56,661 nt of DNA from an uncultured Marinobacter sp. Its GTDB lineage: Bacteria; Pseudomonadota; Gammaproteobacteria; Pseudomonadales; Oleiphilaceae. A program made the position numbers and the translations under genes. This document shows, in pieces, positions 8,627 through 17,209 of this stretch. Location of the stretch: positions 1-56,661 of the forward strand of contig NZ_CAJXKQ010000029.1 of the NCBI RefSeq assembly GCF_913055835.1. The letters are read 5' to 3'. How positions within the stretch are numbered: position 1 is the stretch's first letter; the number at the start of each line of letters is the position of its first letter. The notes under the pieces are model-generated. The model saw only the letters and a list, made by a program, of their open reading frames with translations, had not been told where the DNA came from and ran no database searches.

Positions 8627-11221
8627 GTGATCCTCAGCAATGCTCTGCGTATCCTCTTTCTGCTGCTGGCCTTATCCGTGTTCCAGTCTGTGCACGCGGA
8701 TGCCAGCCCGATTTCCGTGGTCTCTGGCGCGCCAATAGAGAGCCACTTCCAGTACTGGGAAGACACCGGTGCCAACGCAACACTGGCCGAGGTTCGGGCT
8801 CTTCCCGAGTCCGCCTGGCAACACAGGCCCACTGGCAAAGCCACCTTTGGCATCACCGATTCCGCCTATTGGCTGCGGGTTGAGGTGCATAACCAGACCG
8901 ATCGTGACCAATTGCTGATCGCCGAGCTGGCCTACTCGCAGCTCGATGACGTGGTGTTCCACGAGCTCTCCGACGGCTCCCTGATTCGCGAATTCCGCAC
9001 CGGGGATACCCGCCCCTTCTATCCGAGGGATGTTGACCATCCCAGCATGCTGTTCAGGTTCCAGGTGGCACCGGACAAGCTGAAAACGCTCTACATACGG
9101 GTGGCGACACAAGGCTCGATGGTGGTGCCGCTGCAGATATGGCATCAGAGTGATTTTTACGAGGCCGCCGCCAACGAGCAAAAACTGCACTTTTTCTACT
9201 ACGGCAGCCTGGCGGTCATCATTCTGATCAATCTGGCCGTGTTCCTGACCCTGCGTGAACGGCTATACCTGTACTACGCGCTGGCCATATCCGGGTATTT
9301 CCTGTTTTTTGCCGCGGTTCGCGGTTACACCCTCCAGCATATCTATCCGGAATCACCGTTTCTGCATGCCCATGTGTTGATGCTCTCCATTCCTTTCCTG
9401 GCGATGTTCTCCCTGCTGTTCTGCATGGAGTTCCTGAAAGTCCGCTCACATAGCCCGCGGCTTTACCGGGCCCTGCAGGCCATGCTGGGATTCGAAATCC
9501 TGTATTTCCTGAGCGCACCTTTTTTGAACTACGACACGGGTATCCGTGTGGCGGCAATTTCTGCCTTCGGGTTCTTTTCGCTGCTCCTGGTGGCAGGTCC
9601 TGTAACCTGGGCCGCCGGTGTTCGGGCCGGCATTTTCTTCACCATTGCCTGGACACCACTCACGGTAGGAGTATCGGCAACAGCAGGGCGCGCTCTTGGC
9701 CTGTTGCCGGAGAACTTCTTTACCGAGTACGCCATGCAGATAGGATCCGGGCTCGAAGCTTTCATTCTGACACTCGCCCTTGCCGACCGCCTTTATCGGG
9801 AACGGGAACAGAAAATCCAGGCCCAGGCCGACATCCTGCAACAGCAGAAAGCCCGCAGCGATGCCCAAACCCGGTTGAATGAAGCACTCACCCACGACCC
9901 GGTTACCGGTCTTCCAAACCGCAACCGCTTCGAGTGGATGGTGGATGAGCAATTCCGGCAACACCCCAATGGCCGCTTCATGGTTGGGGTTACCCGGATA
10001 ACCCAGCTGAAGGAAATCAACCGCACCCTGGGCCTGGACCGCAGTGAGCGCCTGCTCAAAGCGATGGCAGAACAGATGATCAAGCTAGCAGCCGGATTGC
10101 CTATGGTTCACTCCACCGTCAATTCCGAAGGTCGTGAGGAGCTGGTCTACCAGCTTTCCGGAGACAGCTTTGGCCTGCTGGTGGATATCGGCAAAACGGG
10201 GGATGATTTCAAGTCTTTGGATAATGCCCTGAAGCAACTGGCCGAACCGGTGTTACTGGACAACATCGCCATAGAACCCAACCCCCGGTTCGGTGCCGCC
10301 AGCTTTCCGGAACATGGAAAAAAAGCGGCTCTGCTGATCCGCAACGCCCACGTTGGCATGGAAATGGCCCCCCACGGTCCCTATGTGACCGGTCTGTATT
10401 CGCGGAAAAACGATATCTACGACGAGAGCCGGCTGACATTGATGTCTGACCTTCGGGAGGCTCTGCACAACAATCAGACCCAACTCTACTACCAACCCAA
10501 AATCAGTCTGGCCACGGGCAACGTGGTGGGTGTGGAAGCCCTGATTCGCTGGCACCATCCGGAAAGGGGCTGGGTGCCACCGATCGACTTCGTTCCCATG
10601 GCGGAGAAAACCGGCGTGATCAAACATCTGACTCGCTGGGTGGTGGATCAGGCGATGAACGACCTCAAAGCACTCCACGAGATTGATCCGGAGCTGACCA
10701 TCTCAGTGAATATCTCCGCTCGCGACCTCAGCTCTCCAGAACTGATTGGCCTGTTTGAAACCCGCATAAAGCGATATCAGCTACAGGCGGAACAGGTCAT
10801 TATCGAACTCACCGAAACCGCGGCCATGGACGATCCACACCGGGGCCTGAAAGCCCTGAATGAATTGACGGCGATCGGGCTCAAGCTCTCGATTGACGAC
10901 TTCGGCGCGGGTTACTCCTCACTCTCCTACCTGAAGAAGCTGCCAGCCAGCGAAATAAAGCTGGACCGCGCCCTGCTGCAGGACATCGAGTCCAGCGACA
11001 GCGCCCGGATGATTGTGGAAACCGCCATCAGTATGGGCCAGGGCCTGGGTTATCGGGTGGTTGCCGAAGGCATTGAGACCGAAAAATCGGCACAGCTTCT
11101 TGAATCCCTCGGAGCGGAAATGCTCCAGGGTTACTGGATTTGCCCACCGAAGCCTCTGGACGATCTGAAGGCATGGCTGGAGGTTGAAAGAAAGACACCG
11201 GGCCTCCAAGGACTACACTAA
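8627..11221 (+). CDS. 7TM-DISM receptor with degenerate GGDEF and intact-looking EAL domain
   Basis: About 864 residues. A signal-like start is followed by an extracellular sugar/ligand-type sensor (7TMR-DISMED2, about residues 35-165), seven membrane helices (about 190-380), a short coiled coil, a GGDEF-type domain (about 415-560) and an EAL domain (about 590-850). The GGDEF signature reads SGDSF, so cyclase activity is unlikely. The EAL residues look complete: GVEALIRW, ELTETAAM, DDFGAGYSS, KLDRALL and AEGIE. The protein is therefore predicted to degrade c-di-GMP in response to an outside ligand. Start: GTG at 8627, or TTG at 8624; no strong ribosome binding site decides it. Confidence 0.9.
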   Translation: MILSNALRILFLLLALSVFQSVHADASPISVVSGAPIESHFQYWEDTGANATLAEVRALPESAWQHRPTGKATFGITDSAYWLRVEVHNQTDRDQLLIAELAYSQLDDVVFHELSDGSLIREFRTGDTRPFYPRDVDHPSMLFRFQVAPDKLKTLYIRVATQGSMVVPLQIWHQSDFYEAAANEQKLHFFYYGSLAVIILINLAVFLTLRERLYLYYALAISGYFLFFAAVRGYTLQHIYPESPFLHAHVLMLSIPFLAMFSLLFCMEFLKVRSHSPRLYRALQAMLGFEILYFLSAPFLNYDTGIRVAAISAFGFFSLLLVAGPVTWAAGVRAGIFFTIAWTPLTVGVSATAGRALGLLPENFFTEYAMQIGSGLEAFILTLALADRLYREREQKIQAQADILQQQKARSDAQTRLNEALTHDPVTGLPNRNRFEWMVDEQFRQHPNGRFMVGVTRITQLKEINRTLGLDRSERLLKAMAEQMIKLAAGLPMVHSTVNSEGREELVYQLSGDSFGLLVDIGKTGDDFKSLDNALKQLAEPVLLDNIAIEPNPRFGAASFPEHGKKAALLIRNAHVGMEMAPHGPYVTGLYSRKNDIYDESRLTLMSDLREALHNNQTQLYYQPKISLATGNVVGVEALIRWHHPERGWVPPIDFVPMAEKTGVIKHLTRWVVDQAMNDLKALHEIDPELTISVNISARDLSSPELIGLFETRIKRYQLQAEQVIIELTETAAMDDPHRGLKALNELTAIGLKLSIDDFGAGYSSLSYLKKLPASEIKLDRALLQDIESSDSARMIVETAISMGQGLGYRVVAEGIETEKSAQLLESLGAEMLQGYWICPPKPLDDLKAWLEVERKTPGLQGLH

Positions 11222-11254
11222 CAGTACACTTCTCGGGAAAGGATTGTTCTTTCT

Positions 11255-11938
11255 ATGAGCCTTGATCAGATTCAGGCCCTTATCGACACTTGGACGGGCT
11301 TGGGCATCTGGCTGGCACTCGTTGGCGCCAGTGTTGCCTGGGTGATCTACGACCTGAAAACCAGCAACAGCCATATCGCCTCCATGATGCAGTGGGTTTG
11401 GGGGCTGACTGTGCTTTACTCGGGACCGATAGGCCTTGCCATCTACCGATATTCCGGGCGCAAACAGATCCCCACGGATAGTCTTGCCCGCAAGGGTTTT
11501 CGTTCGGTGGCCCATTGCTATTCGGGCTGCGGTATAGGCGAGATTCTCGGGGTGATCATCTCGGTTGGCCTGTTTGCCATGGGCAACTTCTGGGCAGCTA
11601 TCATCACCTTTACCCTCGCGTACATATTCGGCTTTGCCCTGAACATTGGCCCGATGATGCAGAACGGGATGCCCTTCAAGGAAGCCTTCAAGGGCGCGTT
11701 CGTTGCGGAAACCATCAGTATTGTGGTCATGGAGTCCGTGGCAATCACCACCGACCTGTATCTGGGCGGAGAAGCAACCATGGGTGATGCCCTGTTCTGG
11801 TCATCACTTTACGTATCGCTCTCACTCGGGTTGTTTGCCGCCTGGCCGGCCAATCTGCTGTTGATCAAATATGGCCTCAAAGGCGGCATGGGCGACCCAC
11901 GGGATGAGGACGCTGCTTCCCACGCGCACTGCCACTAA
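11255..11938 (+). CDS. DUF4396 membrane protein
   Basis: 227-residue integral membrane protein with about five to six hydrophobic helices. The family hallmark HCYSGCGIGEILGVIISV sits near residue 87, followed by a TM-rich region with GEATMGDALFW and a histidine-ending tail (SHAHCH). The DUF4396 family is uncharacterised. The conserved His/Cys pair in a membrane context and the His/Cys-rich tail hint at metal handling, which is inference. The gene starts 33 bp after the GGDEF/EAL gene on the same strand and may be co-transcribed. Confidence 0.85.
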   Translation: MSLDQIQALIDTWTGLGIWLALVGASVAWVIYDLKTSNSHIASMMQWVWGLTVLYSGPIGLAIYRYSGRKQIPTDSLARKGFRSVAHCYSGCGIGEILGVIISVGLFAMGNFWAAIITFTLAYIFGFALNIGPMMQNGMPFKEAFKGAFVAETISIVVMESVAITTDLYLGGEATMGDALFWSSLYVSLSLGLFAAWPANLLLIKYGLKGGMGDPRDEDAASHAHCH

Positions 11939-11976
11939 CGGCTCCATGGCTCAGGCCTGCGCTGCCTGGGAAGCGA

Positions 11977-12750
11977 TCAGCTTCCGGCCGCGCGCAGGGC
12001 CTGCCCCAGGGCTGAATAATAAGCCCGGAATGCACTATTAACCCGTTCCCGTTGCGCGCCAACCGGATAGAGCCCCAGTTTTGCCTCTTCGGATTCGCGG
12101 GTTCCGCTTACCAGAAAGGCATTCTTTACGTCGGAATCCTGCACAAAGGCTTCAAACGCCCGGGCGCAGAGTTCCTCGGGCAGGCTGAAGTACTGAATCC
12201 CGGCCGCTTTGTCGGCTTTTATCGAGCAACGGAAGAGTTCGCTGGGCTCTGCGCCTTCTTCGTCCAGCAAAACCGCTTTAAAGCAGGCCTGCAGACGGTC
12301 ATTCAGAGGATGGCGAACCGCATCGTCGCGGCGGAGCCAGAGTTTCGACGCAAACTGGCCTCTCTGGGCCTCACCGAAAAGCTTCTCACCAATGTAATGG
12401 TCGAAAGCGTGAAACCACTCGTGGGCAATGCTGCCTGGGCCTGCGTTCTTGGCCAGTGAGAAACTGCGGGTAGCAGGCGTGTAATGGGCCGACACACCGG
12501 GCCGGCCGCCAATGCCGTACTGCAACGCCAGGGTGCCGCGCAGGGACACCAGCGACTCGGTGCCGCCAAGAATGGTCATCAGGTCGCACAGGGCATCGTA
12601 GAACAGCGACGCACTGCGCTGTTTCTCCGGCTCGGTGACCCAGCGACCAAGCTCGATGGAACGGAACTGGAAACGACGGCGGACGTCGAGAAAGGTAACA
12701 GGCGCACCGGCACGATGGTCCGGGCCCCGACGGTAAAAAGATTTGGCCAT
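11977..12750 (-). CDS. CLCA_X-type putative zinc metallopeptidase
   Basis: 257-residue soluble protein. The motif SIAHEWFHAFDHYIG (about residue 115) contains HExxH, typical of a zinc peptidase, and the surrounding sequence (RSIELGRWV, LRGTLALQYGIGG, SAHYTPATRSFSLAKNAG) resembles the CLCA_X / LPD1-like family seen in Pseudomonas and relatives and in large polyvalent phage proteins. The start at 12750 (MAKSFYRRGPDHRAGA) matches those relatives; the frame stays open to 12870 without a better start. Substrate and role are unknown. It converges with the DUF4396 gene. Confidence 0.8.
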   Translation of the reverse strand: MAKSFYRRGPDHRAGAPVTFLDVRRRFQFRSIELGRWVTEPEKQRSASLFYDALCDLMTILGGTESLVSLRGTLALQYGIGGRPGVSAHYTPATRSFSLAKNAGPGSIAHEWFHAFDHYIGEKLFGEAQRGQFASKLWLRRDDAVRHPLNDRLQACFKAVLLDEEGAEPSELFRCSIKADKAAGIQYFSLPEELCARAFEAFVQDSDVKNAFLVSGTRESEEAKLGLYPVGAQRERVNSAFRAYYSALGQALRAAGS

Positions 12751-12914
12751 GGCGCTATTGTACGATGAAATTCCGGCCTGTCTTTCAGGCACCGGGAGAA
12801 ACATCATTTGGCGGGATTGACCGGTTTTATGTGAATTATGACCGTCTGATTTTTCGCCGGCCTGTGCCACACTGCCAAAACCAATAATGACAATACCCCG
12901 AGTGAGTGTTTGCC

Positions 12915-15017
12915 ATGACCGACACCCAGACCCATTACCGCACCTGCAATATCTGTGAAGCCATGTGTGGCCTCGAAATCCAGCATCGGGGTAACGAGAT
13001 CCTGTCCATCAAGGGCGATAACAACGACCCGTTCAGCCGCGGCCATATCTGCCCGAAAGCCGTCGCACTGCAGGATTTCTACAACGATAAGGACCGCCTG
13101 AAAACACCGATGAAGTGCACCGCCGACGGCTGGCAGGAGATCAGCTGGGAGGAAGCCTTTGAGGAAATCGCCTCGCGGTTTCGGGGTATCCAGCAGGAAC
13201 ATGGCCAGGATGCCGTCGGGGTGTACCTGGGCAATCCGAACGCCCACAACTTTGGCAACGCCATCATGCTGCCGCGGTTCTTCAAGGCGCTGGGCACCAA
13301 TAACCGCTACAGCTCCGCCTCCGCCGACCAGTTACCGCATCACGTGGCTTCCAATTACATGCTCGGCGCCGGCATGCTGATCCCGGTGCCAGACATCGAC
13401 CATACCGATTTCATGCTGATCATCGGCGCCAACCCGATTGTCTCCAACGGCAGCCTGATGACCGCACCCGGCGTGGGCAAACGCCTGAAAGCCATCCAGC
13501 AACGGGGCGGCAAGGTGGTGGTGGTTGATCCACGGCGCACCGAAACCGCGAAAAAGGCCGACCAGCACCTGTTTATCCGCCCGGAAACCGATGCCCTGTT
13601 CATGCTGGCCATGGTCCACACGTTGTTCGAGGAACGGCTGGTTACCCTGGGCCACCTGGAAGACCGGATCGATGGGCTGGAGCAACTGGCCGGGGCCGTC
13701 AAACCCTATGCTCCGGAGTCCGTGGCGGACGCCTGCGGTATGAGCGCTAGCGCCATCCGCGAGCTGGCACGGGAGATGGCCACTGCCAAGAGCGCCGTAT
13801 GTTACAGCCGTATGGGGGCCTCGACCCAGTCGTTCGGCGGCCTCTGCCAGTGGCTGACCAACGTGCTGAATATTCTCACCGGCAACTTCGATAGCCGCGG
13901 TGGCGCCATGTTCCCCCAACCGGCCTTTGATCTGGTTCGGGACAAAAAGGGCAAGCCCAGTTCCTATGGCCGTTACGAGTCCCGTGTTAGAAAGCTCCCC
14001 TACTTCAACAACGAATTCCCCGTGGCCACCCTGGCGGATGAGATCCTGACCCCGGGCGAGGGGCAGATCCGGGCGATGATTACCATCGCCGGCAACCCCG
14101 TGCTTTCGGCACCCGGCGGAGCCCGACTGGAAGACGCCTTCGATGCCCTGGATTTCATGGTGTCGGTGGATATCTACCTGAACGAAACCACCCGCCATGC
14201 CGACATCATCCTGCCGGCCACGACAGGGCTGGAAGTGCCGCACTTCGATGTGTTCTTCAATTCCTTCGCCGTTCGCAACACCGCCAAGTTCTCGGAACCG
14301 ATGTTTGAGAAAGCGCCGAACCAGAAACACGACTGGGAGATTCTCCGGGACCTTGCCCTGCAACTGACCGGCCTGGAAGACGACGGTGTGACTCCGGAAG
14401 CCATGCTGGATCTGGGCCTGAAACACGGCGCCTACGGAAAAGAGGGCATGAGCCTGGAGACCCTGAAAGCCAACCCCCATGGTGTGGATCTGGGACCGCT
14501 TCAGCCCTGCCTGACGCAGCGGATCCAGACCGAGGACGGCAAGATCCGCATTGCCCCCGAGCTATACCTGAAGGATCTGAAACGCCTGAATGCCTCGGGC
14601 CTGTTGCAGGCAGATGAGAACAGCGACTATCCGTTCACGCTGATCAGCCGCCGCCTGCCCCGCAGCCACAACACCTGGACCCAGAATTCCCACCGGCTGG
14701 TAAAAGGCAAGAACCCGTGCACTTTGCAGATGAACGCCTCAGATGCCCGCAAACTCGGGCTTGAAGACGGACAACTGGCTACGGTCACTTCGGCTTCCGG
14801 GAGCATCAACCTGCCGGTGGAAATCGACGACGATATGTTCGAGGGTGTGATTAGCATGCCCCAGGGTTGGGGCCACAATCGGCCAGACACCTCCATGTCG
14901 ATTGCCCAGGGACAACCCGGCGTGAGCATGAACGACGTCACCGATTCCGGGCGCATTGACGCACTGACCGGCAATGCGGCGTTCAACGGTACGAGGGTGG
15001 CCGTACGCGCAGCCTGA
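12915..15017 (+). CDS. Molybdopterin-dependent oxidoreductase with N-terminal 4Fe-4S site
   Basis: 700-residue member of the DMSO-reductase/formate-dehydrogenase superfamily. The N-terminal cluster motif is CNICEAMCGLEI with GHICPKA completing four cysteines (residues about 10-48). The bis-MGD binding regions (DFMLIIGANPIVSNGS, VVVVDPRRTETAKKADQHL) and the C-terminal MoCo-dinucleotide domain (about 570-690) follow. At the place where formate dehydrogenases have Cys or selenocysteine this protein reads YSSASADQLPHH, so it is not a formate dehydrogenase; Ser or Asp would be the metal ligand. No electron-transfer subunit or Tat signal is seen, so it is cytoplasmic and stands alone. Start ATG at 12915; a GTG at 12906 is possible. 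Confidence 0.85.
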   Translation: MTDTQTHYRTCNICEAMCGLEIQHRGNEILSIKGDNNDPFSRGHICPKAVALQDFYNDKDRLKTPMKCTADGWQEISWEEAFEEIASRFRGIQQEHGQDAVGVYLGNPNAHNFGNAIMLPRFFKALGTNNRYSSASADQLPHHVASNYMLGAGMLIPVPDIDHTDFMLIIGANPIVSNGSLMTAPGVGKRLKAIQQRGGKVVVVDPRRTETAKKADQHLFIRPETDALFMLAMVHTLFEERLVTLGHLEDRIDGLEQLAGAVKPYAPESVADACGMSASAIRELAREMATAKSAVCYSRMGASTQSFGGLCQWLTNVLNILTGNFDSRGGAMFPQPAFDLVRDKKGKPSSYGRYESRVRKLPYFNNEFPVATLADEILTPGEGQIRAMITIAGNPVLSAPGGARLEDAFDALDFMVSVDIYLNETTRHADIILPATTGLEVPHFDVFFNSFAVRNTAKFSEPMFEKAPNQKHDWEILRDLALQLTGLEDDGVTPEAMLDLGLKHGAYGKEGMSLETLKANPHGVDLGPLQPCLTQRIQTEDGKIRIAPELYLKDLKRLNASGLLQADENSDYPFTLISRRLPRSHNTWTQNSHRLVKGKNPCTLQMNASDARKLGLEDGQLATVTSASGSINLPVEIDDDMFEGVISMPQGWGHNRPDTSMSIAQGQPGVSMNDVTDSGRIDALTGNAAFNGTRVAVRAA

Positions 15018-15074
15018 TGTGAGATATGGCGTGGATAAGGTTACGCGTCTTGCTGAACGGGGGAAGGTTGTCAG

Positions 15075-15407
15075 TCAGTTCTGGTTGGGACTACGGGACT
15101 GATCGGCACGCAAGTAATCGTCACTGACTTCCAATTCATAGACAGTTTTCGATTGAACCAGGCAGTCGAGCATTTGTTTGCGTGCCCTGTGATATTTTTC
15201 ATTGATTACGGGACGATCTTTCTGCCAAGTTTCCCGATCAGGCCACTGAGCATAACCAACCAGGATATTCGGTTTGTCTGAGGTATGGAGTCTTGAACCA
15301 AAACTGCCACAGTGCTCATAGATCGCTTTCGTCACTTCGAGCCAGGCTTCGCGAAATGAAGTCTCTGCGCCTTCCTTGATTTCAAGCTCATAAACGGCAA
15401 CAAACAT
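15075..15407 (-). CDS. ABM-superfamily protein (antibiotic biosynthesis monooxygenase fold), likely cassette gene
   Basis: 110-residue single ferredoxin-like domain (MFVAVYELEIKEGAETSF, EHCGSFGSRLHTSD, LVGYAQWPDRETW), the pattern of small ABM/YgiN-type proteins that act as cofactor-free monooxygenases or ligand-binding dimers. No specific substrate can be named. The ATG lies 17 bp from the core of the degenerate attC at 15424-15495, the same distance as for the GNAT cassette, and the gene has the cassette orientation. It is therefore probably the most distal cassette. No complete attC follows its stop; only a weak half-site-like stretch is seen before the oxidoreductase gene. Confidence 0.8.
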   Translation of the reverse strand: MFVAVYELEIKEGAETSFREAWLEVTKAIYEHCGSFGSRLHTSDKPNILVGYAQWPDRETWQKDRPVINEKYHRARKQMLDCLVQSKTVYELEVSDDYLRADQSRSPNQN

Positions 15408-15423
15408 TCATTTTCTCTCTGAG

Positions 15424-15495
15424 TTCTAATGCCTTGGCTTTGCGGCGTGATAGAGCGCCAGCGTAGGCACGTCCGACAACAGCCATTGGTTAACT
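15424..15495 (-). repeat. Degenerate attC recombination site
   Basis: 72-bp imperfect inverted repeat between TTCTAAT and GTTAACT ends. Its left arm (plus strand GCCTTGGCTTTGCGGCG) aligns with the corresponding arm of the attC at 17658 (GCCTTGAATAAGCGGCC). The R' core has changed (ATTAGAA on the minus strand instead of GTTRRRY), so it may no longer recombine. It separates the ABM gene from ccdAB. Confidence 0.6.
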
Positions 15496-15561
15496 GCTTG
15501 CATGCGCATAGCCATGCGCATATGATCAAGCTCTGTATTCTAAATCTTCTGGGAGGCCCTT

Positions 15562-15807
15562 ATGGCCGAACTCTATGACTCATCCGCCCCCAAAAAGGCA
15601 GCGAACCTCTCAATCAATAGCGATCTTCTGCGTAAGACCCGGGAACTGAACATTAACTTGTCTGCCACCCTGGAACGAGCTCTGAAAGAAGAGCTTTCGA
15701 AACGCGAAGCCGCTCAATGGGTTGAAGAGAATCGCGCTGCGATAAAAAGCTACAACGATTTCGTCGAACAACATGGATGCTTCGGCGACGAGTTCAGGGA
15801 GTTTTGA
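15562..15807 (+). CDS. ccdA: CcdA-type antitoxin
   Basis: 81-residue type II antitoxin. The N-terminal ribbon-helix-helix DNA-binding part (AANLSINSDLLRKTRELNINLS) represses the operon, and the acidic C-terminal tail (WVEENRAAIKSYNDFVEQHG) wraps CcdB. The stop overlaps the ccdB start by one base (TGATG), as in classical ccd operons. GGGAGG lies upstream of the ATG. The pair reads opposite to the cassette direction, so it must use its own promoter, which is normal for toxin-antitoxin cassettes. It probably stabilises the array. Confidence 0.93.
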   Translation: MAELYDSSAPKKAANLSINSDLLRKTRELNINLSATLERALKEELSKREAAQWVEENRAAIKSYNDFVEQHGCFGDEFREF

Positions 15808-16124
15808 TGGCACAGTTCGATGTGTACCCCAACCCGAGCAAAATCAGCAAGGCTCACTATCCTTACCTTGTGGATATTCAAAGCAGCCTTCTTAGCGATT
15901 TGGCAACTCGCATTGTCATCCCTTTGGGCAAACGTTCTGCCTTCGGTGGCGAAGCCATGCAAGGGCTCACTCCCGAAATCAGCTTTGCTGATCAAGAGCT
16001 GTTGCTGCTAACTCCGCAAATTTCCTCCGTGCCTGAAAAACATCTCAAGAGCCCTATTGGCTCTCTCTCACATTTCAGAGACCAGATTGTGGGAGCTTTG
16101 GACCTGGCTATCACCGGCATTTAA
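15807..16124 (+). CDS. ccdB: CcdB-type gyrase-poison toxin
   Basis: 105-residue toxin that traps DNA gyrase in its cleavage complex. The start is MAQFDVYPNPSK; VDIQSSLLSDLATRIVIPL and the C-terminal LDLAITGI match CcdB. The end reads ITGI, like the CcdB of the Vibrio fischeri cassette rather than the WGI of the F-plasmid toxin, so the relationship is to integron-borne ccd modules. The C-terminal Gly-Ile needed for gyrase poisoning is present. The stop codon lies inside the R' core of the following attC site. The frame is open upstream to 15777 but translation should start at the TGATG overlap. Confidence 0.93.
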   Translation: MAQFDVYPNPSKISKAHYPYLVDIQSSLLSDLATRIVIPLGKRSAFGGEAMQGLTPEISFADQELLLLTPQISSVPEKHLKSPIGSLSHFRDQIVGALDLAITGI

Positions 16125-16208
16125 CGCTGAGGTAACCGGCGCCGGAGCGCCAGCGGAGGGAACCAAAAGCGGCACGTTTTTGGCGTCCGGTTGACCGCCT
16201 TGTTACAT
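16119..16208 (-). repeat. attC site (90 bp) between GNAT and ccdAB cassettes
   Basis: Ends ATTTAAC and GTTACAT on the plus strand; read on the minus strand the outer core is GTTAAAT, a fit to GTTRRRY. The internal arm AAGGCGGTCAACCGGAC is close to that of the attC at 18332. It overlaps the stops of both ccdB (plus) and the GNAT gene (minus). Confidence 0.85.
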
Positions 16209-16667
16209 GGTGATTCGGTAGTACCGGCCATGCTCACCATCCTTAGATCCACTGTTCGTGGCCTGCCAACCCAATTTTTCGGCTACCCTTTTGCTGGCCA
16301 CATTTTCGTCCGCGATGAAAACCTGGGCGGTCTCTAAATCGATCTCGTCGGACAGCTTTTCAACGGCCAACTTGCACGCCTTGGCAGCTATGCCTTTGCC
16401 CCAAAACTCCGACCTGATGAAGTAGCCGAAATCGAAAACACCATCTATCTGTTTAATGCCGCAGAACCCGATGAATTCATCAGTATTAGCCTCGGCAATA
16501 GCAAAGCGCGACGGGGTAGCGAGCGCAGTTTCAAACCAAGAGCTCGCCTCATCTTCTGTCAGAGCGCGACGCGGCCCAAGAAACTTCATTACCTGAGGAT
16601 CTCGAAGCATTGCCAAGACAGACTCCTTATCTTGGTAATGAAGATTTCTCAGCTTTACCGGAATCAT
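16203..16667 (-). CDS. GNAT acetyltransferase (RimJ/RimL-like), cassette gene
   Basis: 154-residue acetyl-CoA-dependent N-acyltransferase. The acetyl-CoA loop region is FGYFIRSEFWGKGIAAKA (about residues 78-95) and the C-terminal NVASKRVAEKLGW is typical of the RimJ/RimL branch. The acceptor substrate is unknown; such enzymes are frequent in integron cassettes. The ATG is 17 bp inside the cassette from the attC core at 16684, and the stop overlaps the attC at 16119-16208. Confidence 0.9.
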   Translation of the reverse strand: MIPVKLRNLHYQDKESVLAMLRDPQVMKFLGPRRALTEDEASSWFETALATPSRFAIAEANTDEFIGFCGIKQIDGVFDFGYFIRSEFWGKGIAAKACKLAVEKLSDEIDLETAQVFIADENVASKRVAEKLGWQATNSGSKDGEHGRYYRITM

Positions 16668-16683
16668 AAGATTGGCTTACACC

Positions 16684-16767
16684 ATGTAACGCTTGCCATA
16701 AGCGGCGGCTGAAAGCCGTCCGGTGGAGGGCCATCGGCCCGGAACAACCTTAATGGCCTGGTTAGGT
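16684..16767 (-). repeat. attC site (84 bp) between DUF2750 and GNAT cassettes
   Basis: Ends ATGTAAC and GTTAGGT on the plus strand. On the minus strand the left arm is ACCTAAC followed by GGTTGTTCCGGGC, and the right arm GCCGCTTATGGCAAGC ends in core GTTACAT. It is very similar to the 84-bp site at 17126-17209, including the CTCCACCGG block in the variable centre. Confidence 0.9.
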
Positions 16768-17121
16768 GTTGTTGCGCACAGCTTCGACATTTTCCTGCAA
16801 CTCAGATGGTTGAATATCAAAGCCTGTGGCACGTTCGCCAGACCAATTTATACCTGCCAAAAGGCCATCTTGAGACAAACCAGGTACCCAACGCTCACAG
16901 AACACCTCCCATGAGATAGCCACAGGCTCAAAACCCGTATAAGCGCTGACATTCTCGATTACTGTCTGAGCGCGAGACCGAGAGGACCAAAATGGCATTG
17001 CTCGGTTGCCTTCTGTTCCCCGTGGCGCAGGAAAACCTCCGCTGTCTTTTATGCCCCAAATGACTCCATTCTCGGCAACTTCTTGGTAGAACTTTGACGC
17101 TTGTGCTGAAGAAATACCCAT
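16762..17121 (-). CDS. DUF2750 protein, cassette gene
   Basis: 119-residue soluble protein with the DUF2750 pattern: FYQEVAENGVIWGIKDSGGF, then RAMPFWSSRSRAQTVI, FEPVAISWEVFCERWVPGL and LLAGINWSGERATGFD. The family is uncharacterised and common in bacteria as a single small protein. The ATG at 17121 is taken as the start; a GTG at 17127 is also in frame but lies within the attC core. The stop codon is part of the next attC core (ACCTAAC). The short leader and the tight packing between two attC sites are typical of a cassette. Confidence 0.85.
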   Translation of the reverse strand: MGISSAQASKFYQEVAENGVIWGIKDSGGFPAPRGTEGNRAMPFWSSRSRAQTVIENVSAYTGFEPVAISWEVFCERWVPGLSQDGLLAGINWSGERATGFDIQPSELQENVEAVRNNT

Positions 17122-17125
17122 ATAC

Positions 17126-17209
17126 ACCTAACGTCGATGATAAGCGGCGCCCGACTAGGGCGTCCGGTGGAGGCCGCAGGCCGGAACGAACTTAATTGAT
17201 TTGTTGGGC
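17126..17209 (-). repeat. attC site (84 bp) between nuclease-like and DUF2750 cassettes
   Basis: Ends ACCTAAC and GTTGGGC on the plus strand; on the minus strand GCCCAAC opens the site, followed by AAGTTCGTTCCGG, and the right arm GCGCCGCTTATCATCGAC ends in core GTTAGGT. It overlaps the last codons of the nuclease-like gene. Confidence 0.92.

Noticed and set aside
13332..14480. 382-codon minus-strand open frame
   Set aside because: Antisense to the molybdopterin oxidoreductase, low-complexity His/Gly/Gln-rich content typical of shadow frames.
15018..15074. Half attC-like stretch after the ABM gene
   Set aside because: An LH-like arm can be made out only with a gap and there is no proper core; too weak to list as a site.
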